A stretch of DNA of 64,000 nucleotides from Marinomonas pontica (GTDB taxonomy: Bacteria; Pseudomonadota; Gammaproteobacteria; Pseudomonadales; Marinomonadaceae): assembly GCF_026191375.1 (NCBI RefSeq), contig NZ_JAODTL010000046.1:20322-84321 (forward strand), written 5' to 3'. Shown here piece after piece: positions 20,345 through 28,341 of the stretch. A program made the position numbers and the translations under genes. How positions within the stretch are numbered: the first letter of the stretch is position 1; each line of letters opens with the position of its first letter. The notes beneath the pieces are model-generated. The model was not told where the DNA came from. It saw only the letters and a list, made by a program, of their open reading frames with translations, and did no database searches.

Positions 20345-21013
20345 CTAAGCCAATCGGTCGTTTATCCAATTAGAAATATCGCCCACCTGTTCAGGGCATA
20401 CCGAATGCGGCATGTCATAGGTCTGATAAGCAACAGAGAACCCTTTGGCTTCCAGTGCGTCTTTTGCTTTTACCGCTAAAATAGGCGCCACAACTGGGTC
20501 CTGAGTACCATGATGAATAAGAATAGGCGTTCGTCCATTTGGACAATCAGTAGCATTAGGCATATCCTCAGCGCTGACCAAATAGGTAGACAACGCCATC
20601 ACACCAGCAAGCACATGCGGTGTCCGAAGTGCCGTCTGATAAGCGACCACACCACCCTGAGAAAAGCCAGCAAGTAAAATGCGCTCGGCGGAAATCCCCT
20701 GATCCATTTGATCCTGAATTAATTGTTCAATCTGCCCGCACGATTCATCGATATTCGCCATGTCCACTTTACGATCCAGCGTCATTTCGTAAATATCATA
20801 CCAAGCTCGCATTTCCATACCGCCATTCACGGTTACTGGACGTCTTGGCGCATGAGGGAAGACAAAACGCACTCTCAATGCAGGAGACAGTGAAAGAGCG
20901 GGAACGAGGGATTCGAAATCATGACCATCAGACCCAAGACCATGCAACCAGATAATCGCAGCATCTGGCTGCTCATGAGTTTCCACTAAAACCGACGGCA
21001 ATAAATCAGTCAT
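20345..21013 (-). CDS. carboxylesterase / lysophospholipase-type alpha/beta hydrolase
   Basis: 222-residue cytoplasmic esterase of the phospholipase/carboxylesterase family. LHGLGSDGHDFESLVP forms the oxyanion region, AGFSQGG is the nucleophile elbow, and DPVV and the late DMPHSVCPEQ supply Asp and His. I start at MTDLLPSV (21013), which has GGAG nine bases upstream. A strong hairpin with seven T residues ends right at that ribosome-binding site (see the terminator entry). Confidence 0.88.
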   Translation of the reverse strand: MTDLLPSVLVETHEQPDAAIIWLHGLGSDGHDFESLVPALSLSPALRVRFVFPHAPRRPVTVNGGMEMRAWYDIYEMTLDRKVDMANIDESCGQIEQLIQDQMDQGISAERILLAGFSQGGVVAYQTALRTPHVLAGVMALSTYLVSAEDMPNATDCPNGRTPILIHHGTQDPVVAPILAVKAKDALEAKGFSVAYQTYDMPHSVCPEQVGDISNWINDRLA

Positions 21014-21024
21014 TTTCACACTCC

Positions 21025-21059
21025 AAAAAAATAGGCTATTGCAATGCGCCATAGCCTAT
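21025..21059 (-). terminator. terminator of the kinase gene, abutting the esterase ribosome-binding site
   Basis: Stem ATAGGCTAT/ATAGCCTAT with an 11-base loop, then TTTTTTT on the minus strand. The T run is followed at once by GGAG, the ribosome-binding site of the esterase gene. Confidence 0.75.
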
Positions 21060-21134
21060 CATATTGACGTAACGCCCTCGACATCCTCTTTCAATCAAAA
21101 GCCCCCTCATTCTTCATTTAAAATAGGTAAATCA

Positions 21135-22115
21135 TCAATGCTCAACAGGGTATCTCACCCCAACAACGCCTTGTTCATTATTCAGCGTAAAAAGCACATC
21201 CGCACGATTGGGCATCACACTCAACATGTGTCGAGTTAATCGTTCGTAATACTGCATAAACTCCAGTAACGCATCAGACGACATTACTTTTAAATCAATA
21301 GTATCCAAAAGAATCCCATGAATATCGTGAAGGTGACGTTCAAGCATGCGCTCTTGTTTATTACGCCAATGATAGACCACGTCATAATCCGGCGCTTGCA
21401 TCCAAGTCATCAAATCAATTTTGGAAAACAAGGCTTTATACTCTTCGTTCAAAAATTGATTTACTCTATGACGCCACACACCCTGTGCGTCCATATTTTT
21501 TTCCAGCGCATTCATGGGCAGATCCAACCCTTCTGTCATAGGCGGCGCGCCCACACACCAACCTTCAAACAACACCACGTCTACCGGTCCGTGTACCTCC
21601 TTCCAAAGATGAACGGATTTTCTATCATCAATCGATTTATCAAAAAGAGGAAACTTCATTACCTCCCCTTCTTTTAAATTTTTCATCCGATCAAACAGAT
21701 TCAACGCCAGCTTCACATCGTGCGTACCAGGTACGCCACGAACGGAAAACATGGGCGTTGTTTGCCCCGCAAATTTCATCCTATCGTGTCTTGTGCTGTA
21801 CAAATCGTCGAGACTAATCACGACACAATTCAAATCAAAACCTTTATTGAGAATTCGACTGATCACACTGCAGAAGGTTGTTTTCCCGCACCCTTGAGCA
21901 CCACCAACCCCCACAATCAAAGGCCCCTGCCCTACGTGAGCCTTTTGACTCAACCAATAAGAAAAAGGCAAATACAGTCGATCCATTTGATCAACCAATG
22001 ACGCATCTGCGTACAAACAACTCAACGTCTGCTCCACCTCAAACCGCAATCGATGGGACAAGGTGTCTGGCATACTTAATTTTGCATAGTCCACTTTACT
22101 CTGTTGCTTAAACAT
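21135..22115 (-). CDS. P-loop kinase, probable D-glycerate 3-kinase (GLYK-like)
   Basis: 326 residues. The Walker A loop GVGGAQGCGKTTFCSVI, the acid motif VVISLDDLYSTRHDRMKF, and the RGVPGTHDVKLAL stretch match the plant/yeast-type glycerate kinase family. VLFEGWCVGAPP fits the Walker B strand. Start chosen at 22115 (MFKQQSK), eight bases after GGAGG; the frame is open further up to the dinB stop. It follows dinB on the same strand. Family is clear, substrate inferred. Confidence 0.8.
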   Translation of the reverse strand: MFKQQSKVDYAKLSMPDTLSHRLRFEVEQTLSCLYADASLVDQMDRLYLPFSYWLSQKAHVGQGPLIVGVGGAQGCGKTTFCSVISRILNKGFDLNCVVISLDDLYSTRHDRMKFAGQTTPMFSVRGVPGTHDVKLALNLFDRMKNLKEGEVMKFPLFDKSIDDRKSVHLWKEVHGPVDVVLFEGWCVGAPPMTEGLDLPMNALEKNMDAQGVWRHRVNQFLNEEYKALFSKIDLMTWMQAPDYDVVYHWRNKQERMLERHLHDIHGILLDTIDLKVMSSDALLEFMQYYERLTRHMLSVMPNRADVLFTLNNEQGVVGVRYPVEH

Positions 22116-22183
22116 AACGAGCACCTCCATAAGAGCCACTGATAAAGTATAGTTAAGCATTAGAAAATTGATTATTTTTTGCA

Positions 22184-23245
22184 CTAAGAAGACAATGGAA
22201 GGGTTAATTGCAAAGGCTGAGGCGGAGTAATTCGATAGCCAACCCCAATAAGCCGAACGGGGCGCAAAGAACGAGCATGGGCTTGTTGTAGCAGTTCATA
22301 AAAAATATCATCCGCTAGCTTTCCTTTTATAGGGCGCTCAATGGTCGTTTGCTTAAAATCATCAAACTTCAATTTCAAATAAAATTTGCTCAGTTGCGCC
22401 TCATAGCCCCGCCCAGCCATCCGCTTTTTCAAGTCAGTCAACAACATAGGCAACACCCTTTGACACGCTTTAATATCCATCAAATCTTTTGCAAAAGTAT
22501 GTTCAACTGAAATGCTTTTTCTTTCTCTAGAAACCACCACAGGACGATCGTCTCTTCCCAGTGCAAATTGAGACAATCGGAACGCCATACTGCCAAAGTG
22601 TTTTTGCAACAAAGAAAAATCGAGGTCTTGCAGATCCGCACAATAAAACACGCCCAACTCAGCCAGTTTTTTTTGGGCAACACGACCAATACCAGAAATG
22701 GATTTAACAGGAATACCACTTACAAACTCGAGTTGCTGCTCGGGCGTCACCACCGTCAAGCCATCCGGCTTGTTCCAGTCACTGGCGACTTTTGCAATAA
22801 ATTTATTCGTGGCAACGCCGGCAGACACCGTTATCCCTACCTCACGAAAGATTTGCGCTTTTATTTCCTCTGCAATGCGTGTTGCACTGCCTTGAAAGTC
22901 CTTGGCATGGGTGACATCCAGGTAAGCCTCATCTAACGACAAGGGTTCAATAATATGGGTAAAAGCGTGAAAAATAGCGTGCATTTGCTCGGATGCCAGC
23001 CGGTATTTCGCCATGTTTCCGGGCAGAACCAGTAACTGAGGGCAAAGGCGCATGGCTACTGATGTTGGCATCGCCGAACGAACACCAAATTCACGCGCCG
23101 CGTAATTTGCCGTGGATAACACGCTGCGCGTATTTGCGGGCCCACCAATGGCGATCGGACGATCACGCAAACTGGGATCATCGCGCATTTCAACCGCCGC
23201 ATAAAAACAGTCCGCATCAATGTGAATTATTTTTCGAGATCCCAC
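22184..23245 (-). CDS. dinB: DNA polymerase IV
   Basis: Y-family translesion polymerase of about 353 residues. HIDADCFYAAVEMRDDP and SLDEAYLDVT carry the catalytic acids; GVATNKFIAKVASDWNKPDGLTVV and the helix-hairpin-helix SISGIGRVAQKKLAELG follow; the little-finger domain is complete to the end LQLTLPLSS. Homology begins at SRKIIHIDADC, so I take a GTG start at 23245 (or 23248). The frame upstream to 23443 is hydrophobic low-complexity sequence and probably not translated. A perfect LexA box lies 12-15 bases upstream, so the gene is SOS-controlled. Confidence 0.93.
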   Translation of the reverse strand: MGSRKIIHIDADCFYAAVEMRDDPSLRDRPIAIGGPANTRSVLSTANYAAREFGVRSAMPTSVAMRLCPQLLVLPGNMAKYRLASEQMHAIFHAFTHIIEPLSLDEAYLDVTHAKDFQGSATRIAEEIKAQIFREVGITVSAGVATNKFIAKVASDWNKPDGLTVVTPEQQLEFVSGIPVKSISGIGRVAQKKLAELGVFYCADLQDLDFSLLQKHFGSMAFRLSQFALGRDDRPVVVSRERKSISVEHTFAKDLMDIKACQRVLPMLLTDLKKRMAGRGYEAQLSKFYLKLKFDDFKQTTIERPIKGKLADDIFYELLQQAHARSLRPVRLIGVGYRITPPQPLQLTLPLSS

Positions 23246-23259
23246 CACACACCAAAATA

Positions 23260-23275
23260 CTGTATAAAAAAACAG
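23260..23275 (-). promoter_or_regulatory. LexA (SOS) box of dinB
   Basis: CTGT-N8-ACAG, a perfect match to the gammaproteobacterial LexA consensus with an A/T-only centre. It ends 12-15 bases before the GTG start of dinB and overlaps a plausible minus-strand promoter (TTGGTG, 16 bases, TACAGT), so the transcript would have almost no leader. Confidence 0.85.
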
Positions 23276-23635
23276 TATAACACCAAGCATTTCTGTTACA
23301 CATCCACCCTGCGCCAAAAAAAACAGGAACCATAAAAAAATAGACGCCGCACAAAATAATCCCGAAAACGCCATAAAAAAGACACAACGAAAATATTTAC
23401 TATCAAAAACAAAGAAAAAGCGCATTTTTCGGCCTCCAAACATGGACGCTAGAGCGCAAAATGGTTTACATTTTGTCCATTAGATTTGCCATGTTGAAAA
23501 CCAAAGACGTTTTCAACGCACTAAACATTCTTAAGACTTGTTGGAATTGACCGATTAAACTAGGTAGCGGCACCAATATGTGCTTTTTATAACGCAAAAG
23601 ATTAAGAATAAAGACTTCATACAAAGGGCACCACC
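23276..23635. other. divergent intergenic region between dinB and flgP-like gene
   Basis: About 360 bases, A-rich on the plus strand. No gene supported: the dinB frame stays open but has no coding character. A GG/GC pair near 23568-23582 resembles a sigma54 site but has 11 instead of 10 bases between GG and GC, so I do not call it. Confidence 0.4.
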
Positions 23636-24268
23636 ATGACAGCATCACTTCGAATTATTCTAATCGCCGTAGGCGCAGTAATACTTGCGGGGTGCCAAAA
23701 CCTGAGCCAGCAGGGAACGGCTGGTACAACATGTACGACCGTTGCCCCATGTAACGGAAACACCGTTGGCAACAGCGCTTCGTCAACCGGCTATGTTCAA
23801 AATGGCGCTGTCAACGCCAACAACACCATCGCAGTCATCAAACAAGAACCGATTATTATTACCGCCACTGGCTACGCGGCCATGATGACAAACAAACGCC
23901 TTACCAAATCTCAGGCGCGCATCATGACACTTCGTAGCTCAATGCTTGACGCGTATCGCAACCTGTCTGAACGAGTTTATGGTTTGAAAATTGACGGTTC
24001 GAGTTCTTTGAGCAACATGGTAATGCAAAATGACGAACTGAGAACGTATGTTGATGCTTACTTGGTTGGCGCAAAAGTCGTTTCTCAAAGAGAACACGAA
24101 GACGGCACCTTTGAAACCGTAGTAGAGATGGCATTACAAGAAAATTTCCGCCAGTGCCTAAGTTCTTCAAACATTCAATCTGATCCAAACTGTAAAGTTC
24201 AACCAGGTTATCGCGCGATCAATGTAGAAAACGCCACACCAACTACTAATTTCTATAGCATTGAATAA
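23636..24268 (+). CDS. flgP: LPP20/FlgP-family lipoprotein
   Basis: 210-residue lipoprotein, probably an outer-membrane flagellar component. The signal peptide ends in the lipobox ILAGC (C20). A Gly/Asn/Thr-rich linker (about 25-70) leads to the LPP20 domain (ARIMTLRSSMLDAYRNLSERVYGLKIDGSS ... LRTYVDAYLVGAKVVSQREHEDG), typical of FlgP. In Vibrio, FlgP sits in the outer-membrane flagellar disc with FlgO and FlgT. The next gene, three bases on, is flgT, which supports this reading. Longer than Vibrio FlgP, so the symbol is by family and context. Confidence 0.75.
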   Translation: MTASLRIILIAVGAVILAGCQNLSQQGTAGTTCTTVAPCNGNTVGNSASSTGYVQNGAVNANNTIAVIKQEPIIITATGYAAMMTNKRLTKSQARIMTLRSSMLDAYRNLSERVYGLKIDGSSSLSNMVMQNDELRTYVDAYLVGAKVVSQREHEDGTFETVVEMALQENFRQCLSSSNIQSDPNCKVQPGYRAINVENATPTTNFYSIE

Positions 24269-24271
24269 CCA

Positions 24272-25465
24272 ATGTTGTTGTTTAAACGCACATTAATCTT
24301 TATTTTGGTCGCTTTATTGCCCGCTGTCAGCGCGGCAAAAAGCGTCGATGCGGTAGGTGAAGCGGTTATCTACAATAATGACCTTGTTGATGCTCGCTAT
24401 CGCGCCACTCAACAAGCCATAAAACAAGCCGTTTTAGAATCTGGTTCTAGAGTTAACATTAAAGATGAGCTATCCAATGGCGAACTTGACTCCAATCTAG
24501 AAATTCGCAGTTCAGGCTATGTCCAAAAAGCCAGAATATTATCAGAAGAGCAAAATGGCGATTTCCTCCGAATTGTTGCTCGCGTTGACGTCACACCCGA
24601 CTCACAATGCAGCACCGGCCCTACAAGCTACTACAAAAAAACCGTCGGTGTGACAGGGTTCGAATTGCAAGTTCCGCAGCAAGCAAGACTTGGTGAACTG
24701 AGCAACATTTCACGAGAATTGCCCAAAGACCTAGCCGATGAAATCAACAAACAGGGCTATTTAAGAGCACTTACCGCCACCAATATAGCCATTTATCCCG
24801 ACCTAATAAACGCCCCATCATCCACAAATTATGATGGCTCGCTAACCAATGTAACGCGTATTAGCGAACAACTAGGGGTGCAATATATTGTCAGTGGCGT
24901 TATCCGAGACATTGGTGAAGTGTATCTGCGATTCCCCAATGACAAAAATGCTAAAGACATGCTGGATGAAGAAATAGATAAAGAAAGAAACTTTGTGGTC
25001 GATATCTATATCTATGATGGCTTCAGCGGCGCACTGCTCTTTGAGCACCGTTACAACGAGATTGGAAACTGGGACATATCAGACCATGCCAAAATTGGCT
25101 TTGGCAGCGCCAAATTCTGGTCCGTCCATTACGGCAAGGTTGTTCAGCAAGCGCTAAAAGAGAGCGCTCTCGACACCAGCGAGCAATTGCGCTGCCAACC
25201 TTTTATTGCCAACATTTTTCGCACGGAGGGCAATCGGATACATATTTCCGCTGGATCTTTGTCTGGAATCAAACCAGGTGATAAATTCAACGTGTATCGT
25301 CGTTATGAGGTATTCAATCAGCTGCAATCCGCTCAAACTCAGCTGAATAATGCAAACATCAGTGTTACAATCAAGCAAGTTCAGCCTAACTTTTCTGTTG
25401 GCGAACTCGTTGTTGACTCTCACATACTAAATGTTCAACAACAAGATGTCGTGATTGCTTGGTAA
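24272..25465 (+). CDS. flgT: flagellar assembly protein FlgT
   Basis: 397-residue periplasmic protein; in Vibrio FlgT forms the H ring of the flagellar basal body. A signal peptide ends at SAAKS (about residue 22). The N-terminal domain (GEAVIYNNDLVDARYRATQQAIKQAVLESGS) and the C-terminal domain (NRIHISAGSLSGIKPGDKFNVYRR ... GELVVDSHILNVQQQDVVIAW) both fit FlgT. It follows the FlgP-like gene with a 3-base gap. No other flagellar genes are within the window. Confidence 0.85.
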   Translation: MLLFKRTLIFILVALLPAVSAAKSVDAVGEAVIYNNDLVDARYRATQQAIKQAVLESGSRVNIKDELSNGELDSNLEIRSSGYVQKARILSEEQNGDFLRIVARVDVTPDSQCSTGPTSYYKKTVGVTGFELQVPQQARLGELSNISRELPKDLADEINKQGYLRALTATNIAIYPDLINAPSSTNYDGSLTNVTRISEQLGVQYIVSGVIRDIGEVYLRFPNDKNAKDMLDEEIDKERNFVVDIYIYDGFSGALLFEHRYNEIGNWDISDHAKIGFGSAKFWSVHYGKVVQQALKESALDTSEQLRCQPFIANIFRTEGNRIHISAGSLSGIKPGDKFNVYRRYEVFNQLQSAQTQLNNANISVTIKQVQPNFSVGELVVDSHILNVQQQDVVIAW

Positions 25466-25521
25466 CGCTATACAACACAGCCTATACACCAAAGGCGTTT
25501 TTTATTTTTAGGACAGACACA

Positions 25522-25749
25522 ATGAATAACGAACTATTACACCACCTAGAACAACGCATCAACGAAGCAGTAGAAGAAATAGGCTCTCTTCGCAAGCGCA
25601 TTTCAGAGCTAGAAATGCAAAACTACGAGCTGAGTGAAGAAAAGAGCGAAATGCAAAGCGCACTAAACCAAACCAAAGAACAACAATCAAACTGGGAATC
25701 GTCACTTTCTCAAATGTTGAATCGTTTAAATCAGATGGACGCAAAATAA
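25522..25749 (+). CDS. zapB: ZapB-like coiled-coil protein
   Basis: 75-residue, almost wholly coiled-coil protein. The N-terminal LEQRINEAVEEIGSLRKRI and C-terminal KEQQSNWESSLSQMLNRLNQM correspond to the start and end of E. coli ZapB, a division factor that joins ZapA/FtsZ to the chromosome terminus. Start at 25522 behind AGGA; the open frame extends upstream without coding character. Its stop overlaps the next start (TAATG). A generic coiled-coil protein is the alternative. Confidence 0.65.
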   Translation: MNNELLHHLEQRINEAVEEIGSLRKRISELEMQNYELSEEKSEMQSALNQTKEQQSNWESSLSQMLNRLNQMDAK

Positions 25750-26218
25750 TGAAATCATTTTTACTTGCCGCTTTAGTTCTAGTGAGTGTAAACGCATCAG
25801 CTGACCAAATTGCGAGTTTAGTAAATTTTGAATCTACCGCAGCTCGACCTGACACCGCTGACGGACAAGACAACATCACCTCCATCCTTAATACCAACAT
25901 GGAATTCACTCTCCCCGAAAACATTTCGTTTTACGGGGGTTTTCCTTTGTATTAGGAGAAACATTCGAGAGCTCTGTCACACTCGGCTCTCGTTTTTATA
26001 GCGCAACACCTGCGTTCCAAATATTCCCAGGGATTCCTATGTGGTCATTCATCGGCGGCGGAGTCTCTTTCCTAGATGACACAGTGTATTATCCTGAAGC
26101 AGGGTTTCGTATTGCGACATCCGATGCATCACGCCTAGATGTGTATATCAAAATACTGAACAGCAGCAACGAAACGTATGATAAACACATTATGGTTGGT
26201 GCAGGACTTACTTTCTAA
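25749..26218 (+). CDS. small outer-membrane beta-barrel protein, frameshifted as read
   Basis: The first 68 codons give a signal peptide (MKSFLLAALVLVSVNASA) and one beta-strand-like region, then stop. In the next frame the sequence continues as alternating beta strands (SVTLGSRFYSATPAFQ, WSFIGGGVSFL, EAGFRIATSDASRLDVYIKI) and ends in GAGLTF, with the terminal Phe typical of outer-membrane barrels. One extra G in the G5 run at 25935-25939 joins the parts as YGGFSFVLGE. Repaired length is 156 residues. Specific function unknown. Confidence 0.72.
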
Positions 26219-26223
26219 GTCTG

Positions 26224-26391
26224 ATGAAACTACTACCTTTTTTTATCGCTAGCGCCTTAATCACAACGACTTACGTTTGGTGGCAAAGTGGAAAACACAT
26301 CCCCATCACACTACCAAACGAGGATCAGCGAAAAGAAATGATTGGCACAAGCAATACACCCAGTATTCCGCTGACCCCAATAAAATATTGA
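26224..26391 (+). CDS. 55-residue membrane protein of unknown function
   Basis: An ATG at 26224, five bases after the barrel-protein stop, opens a 55-residue frame: MKLLPFFIASALITTTYVWW forms one membrane or signal helix, then a polar tail ends PSIPLTPIKY. It fills the gap to the proQ-like gene at 26405. Location and coding character support it; there is no family match I recognise. Confidence 0.55.
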   Translation: MKLLPFFIASALITTTYVWWQSGKHIPITLPNEDQRKEMIGTSNTPSIPLTPIKY

Positions 26392-26404
26392 GCCTTGTGT
26401 TTTT

Positions 26405-27358
26405 ATGGAACAACTAATTGCAGAACTCGAAGCAAAAATTAACTGGCTAACACAGCAATTAAAAGCAGCGAACGAGGAAATACAAAAGCGACAAGAAACA
26501 AACACACCGTCCATTGAATACAGTGCTTCAATGGATCTATTGCAACATATGGCAGATCGCTCAACAGAAGAACAATTGCAGCTTTATATTGAAGACTCTC
26601 TTGATCTTTTAAGTAACGAATCAGCCCCTGAGCAAGCAAAAAAGACAGACAGAGTGGAATACCAACTCAATTTTGACTTATTGCACGAGCATGCTGATAA
26701 CAGCAATACCCCAACCACGACAACAGAACAGATTGATTACATGACCACACAACAAACAGAGCTTAACGGCTTGCAAGAAGACGACAAACTAGTCGATAAC
26801 GACACTAGCGTACAACAAGCAAGTGACAGCACTACAGAAGCAGCGACGCTGACGCCCGAACAAAAAAAGCGTCAGAAAAATCAAAAAAACAATCGCCGCC
26901 TAATCAAAATGCTGGAAGACCGTTATCCAAAAGCGTTTGACTGGAATCAACCTAAACCACTTAAAGTCGGCATAGACAAAGACATGGTGCTGGATGAAGA
27001 CTTTAACGCCAGCAAGCAAAAACGCGCTCTAGCGGCTTACACGCGCTCAGACCGATACAAAAAATGCTTACTGTCCGGACAGCCGCGCATAGACCTTGAA
27101 GGTGTTGCTGTAAACAATGAACCTGCACTGCCTGAGTCCATGATCCCGACGAAAGCGAAAACAGCAACAACCAGCAGACCAGCAAAAGAGAGACCTTCTC
27201 AACCCGCTCGTCAAAAACCAAAGGCGCAAGCAAAACATAAAACCCAGCCTAAATCCAAACCCGCTCAGAACGCGCCAAAGCAAGACGACATTTACGACAA
27301 CCTGTCTCCTGAAGAGCGAATGAAAGCGAAACTTGAAAAACTACTAAATAAATCCTAA
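26405..27358 (+). CDS. ProQ/FinO-domain RNA chaperone with long N-terminal extension
   Basis: 317 residues. The ProQ/FinO RNA-binding domain spans about residues 150-238 (LIKMLEDRYPKAFDWNQPKPLKVGI, ALAAYTRSDRYKKCLLSG, RIDLEGV). A Lys/Pro/Gln/Ala-rich basic tail (about 245-295) and a short helical end follow. The N-terminal 140 residues are acidic: a coiled coil (1-30), then a 17-residue element present twice (37-53 and 84-100, sharing EY....DLL...AD.S). Such proteins bind structured sRNAs and mRNA 3' ends. Last gene of the flgP-flgT cluster, directly before tRNA-Tyr. Confidence 0.85.
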   Translation: MEQLIAELEAKINWLTQQLKAANEEIQKRQETNTPSIEYSASMDLLQHMADRSTEEQLQLYIEDSLDLLSNESAPEQAKKTDRVEYQLNFDLLHEHADNSNTPTTTTEQIDYMTTQQTELNGLQEDDKLVDNDTSVQQASDSTTEAATLTPEQKKRQKNQKNNRRLIKMLEDRYPKAFDWNQPKPLKVGIDKDMVLDEDFNASKQKRALAAYTRSDRYKKCLLSGQPRIDLEGVAVNNEPALPESMIPTKAKTATTSRPAKERPSQPARQKPKAQAKHKTQPKSKPAQNAPKQDDIYDNLSPEERMKAKLEKLLNKS

Positions 27359-27365
27359 AAAACTA

Positions 27366-27394
27366 TTTACATAGTGAAACGCGATGTATATTAT
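27366..27394 (+). promoter_or_regulatory. promoter of tRNA-Tyr
   Basis: TTTACA (27366-27371), a 17-base spacer, TATTAT (27389-27394), then a GC-rich discriminator (ACGTCGCGC), as in growth-rate-regulated stable-RNA promoters. The tRNA starts 16 bases further on. Confidence 0.75.
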
Positions 27395-27409
27395 ACGTCG
27401 CGCTGCTGT

Positions 27410-27493
<84 letters not shown>

Positions 27494-27740
27494 TTAGCAG
27501 CACTACCTTTCTAAAAAGACCATCTTCGCACTATCTGCTCAAAAACACTCACGAAAATCAAACACATTTATACACAGCTCAATCTTTTCTTTCTGAACAA
27601 AAAACCTCATTAATCACACTTATTCACACCTCAGCACTCCCCATCTAATCACTCACTAATCACACCCAAAGAACATTCAACCAAGCCAATAGCGCAACCA
27701 CCCCTAAGCTCTCACATACACACCACCACACCTAACACAA
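27494..27740. other. C-rich, G-poor intergenic stretch downstream of tRNA-Tyr
   Basis: No gene. Between about 27540 and 27740 the plus strand has many CA/CT dinucleotides and only about ten G residues. No rho-independent hairpin follows tRNA-Tyr. This composition is what Rho utilisation sites look like, so Rho-dependent termination of the tRNA-Tyr transcript is a reasonable inference. Confidence 0.35.
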
Positions 27741-27976
27741 ACGATAGACGATAGACGATAGACGATAGACGATAGACGATAGACGATAGACGATAGACGA
27801 TAGACGATAGACGATAGACGATAGACGATAGACGATAGACGATAGACGATAGACGATAGACGATAGACGATAGACGATAGACGATAGACGATAGACGATA
27901 GACGATAGACGATAGACGATAGACGATAGACGATAGACGATAGACGATAGACGATAGACGATAGACGATAGACGAT
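27741..27976. repeat. perfect 7-bp tandem repeat array (ACGATAG)n, about 34 copies
   Basis: 236 bases of uninterrupted ACGATAG units (CTATCGT on the other strand), about 33.7 copies, without one mismatch that I can see. Because 7 is not a multiple of 3, all frames on the minus strand stay open and would encode a YRLSSIV heptapeptide repeat; there is no ribosome-binding site, so I treat it as non-coding. It lies between tRNA-Tyr and the 3' end of the minus-strand tRNA cluster. Confidence 0.97.
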
Positions 27977-28047
27977 TTTGAATCCATCCAAAGAAAGATC
28001 AATAACAAAACGGAAGATTTTTTAGATAAGGATAATTATGAGAAGAA

Positions 28048-28123
28048 TGGTGGGTCGTACTGGATTCGAACCAGTGACCAATTGATTAAAAGTCAACTGC
28101 TCTACCAACTGAGCTAACGACCC
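28048..28123 (-). tRNA. tRNA-Lys (TTT), copy 1
   Basis: 76 bases with encoded CCA. Acceptor GGGTCGT/ACGACCC, D-arm AGCTCAGTTGGTAGAGC, anticodon loop CTTTTAA (TTT), T-loop GGTTCGAATCC. Identical to the copy at 28342-28417. Last gene of the minus-strand cluster. Confidence 0.96.
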
Positions 28124-28153
28124 GCTCATAATTTTTTAAACTTGAATAACTAA

Positions 28154-28230
28154 TGGTCGGAGTAGAGAGATTCGAACTCCCGACATCCTGCTCCCAAAGC
28201 AGGCGCGCTACCAGACTGCGCTATACTCCG
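28154..28230 (-). tRNA. tRNA-Pro (TGG), copy 1
   Basis: 77 bases with encoded CCA. Acceptor CGGAGTA/TACTCCG, anticodon loop TTTGGGA (TGG). Its T-stem has an A-U pair where the second copy has G-C, a compensated double change. Confidence 0.96.
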
Positions 28231-28232
28231 AT

Positions 28233-28308
28233 TGGCTCCTCGAACTGGACTCGAACCAGTGACCCAATGATTAACAGTCATTTGCTCTACCAACTGAGCT
28301 ATCGAGGA
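28233..28308 (-). tRNA. tRNA-Asn (GTT), copy 1
   Basis: 76 bases with encoded CCA. Acceptor TCCTCGA/TCGAGGA, anticodon loop CTGTTAA (GTT), T-loop GGTTCGAGTCC. Identical to the copy at 28613-28688. Only two bases separate it from tRNA-Pro copy 1. Confidence 0.96.
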
Positions 28309-28341
28309 ATTAATCAGATTTGAATTCTGTATAGGGATAGT

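Noticed and set aside
23249..23443. N-terminal extension of DinB
   Set aside because: The extra sequence is hydrophobic low-complexity translation across the LexA box; homology begins at the GTG near 23245.
23568..23582. sigma54 promoter before the flgP-like gene
   Set aside because: The GG and GC elements are 11 bases apart instead of 10 and the flanking bases fit poorly. It could be revisited if an indel error is found here.
25522..25749. Third flagellar gene flgO after flgT
   Set aside because: The product is a short coiled coil that fits ZapB in its first and last segments; it has no lipobox or FlgO domain.
27741..27976. CRISPR-like array
   Set aside because: The repeat unit is 7 bp with no spacers and no cas genes are nearby.
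27704..28008. Minus-strand open frames encoding YRLSSIV heptapeptide repeats
   Set aside because: They arise only because a 7-bp repeat without stop codons is open in every frame. There is no ribosome-binding site, no family, and the flanks carry no coding signal.
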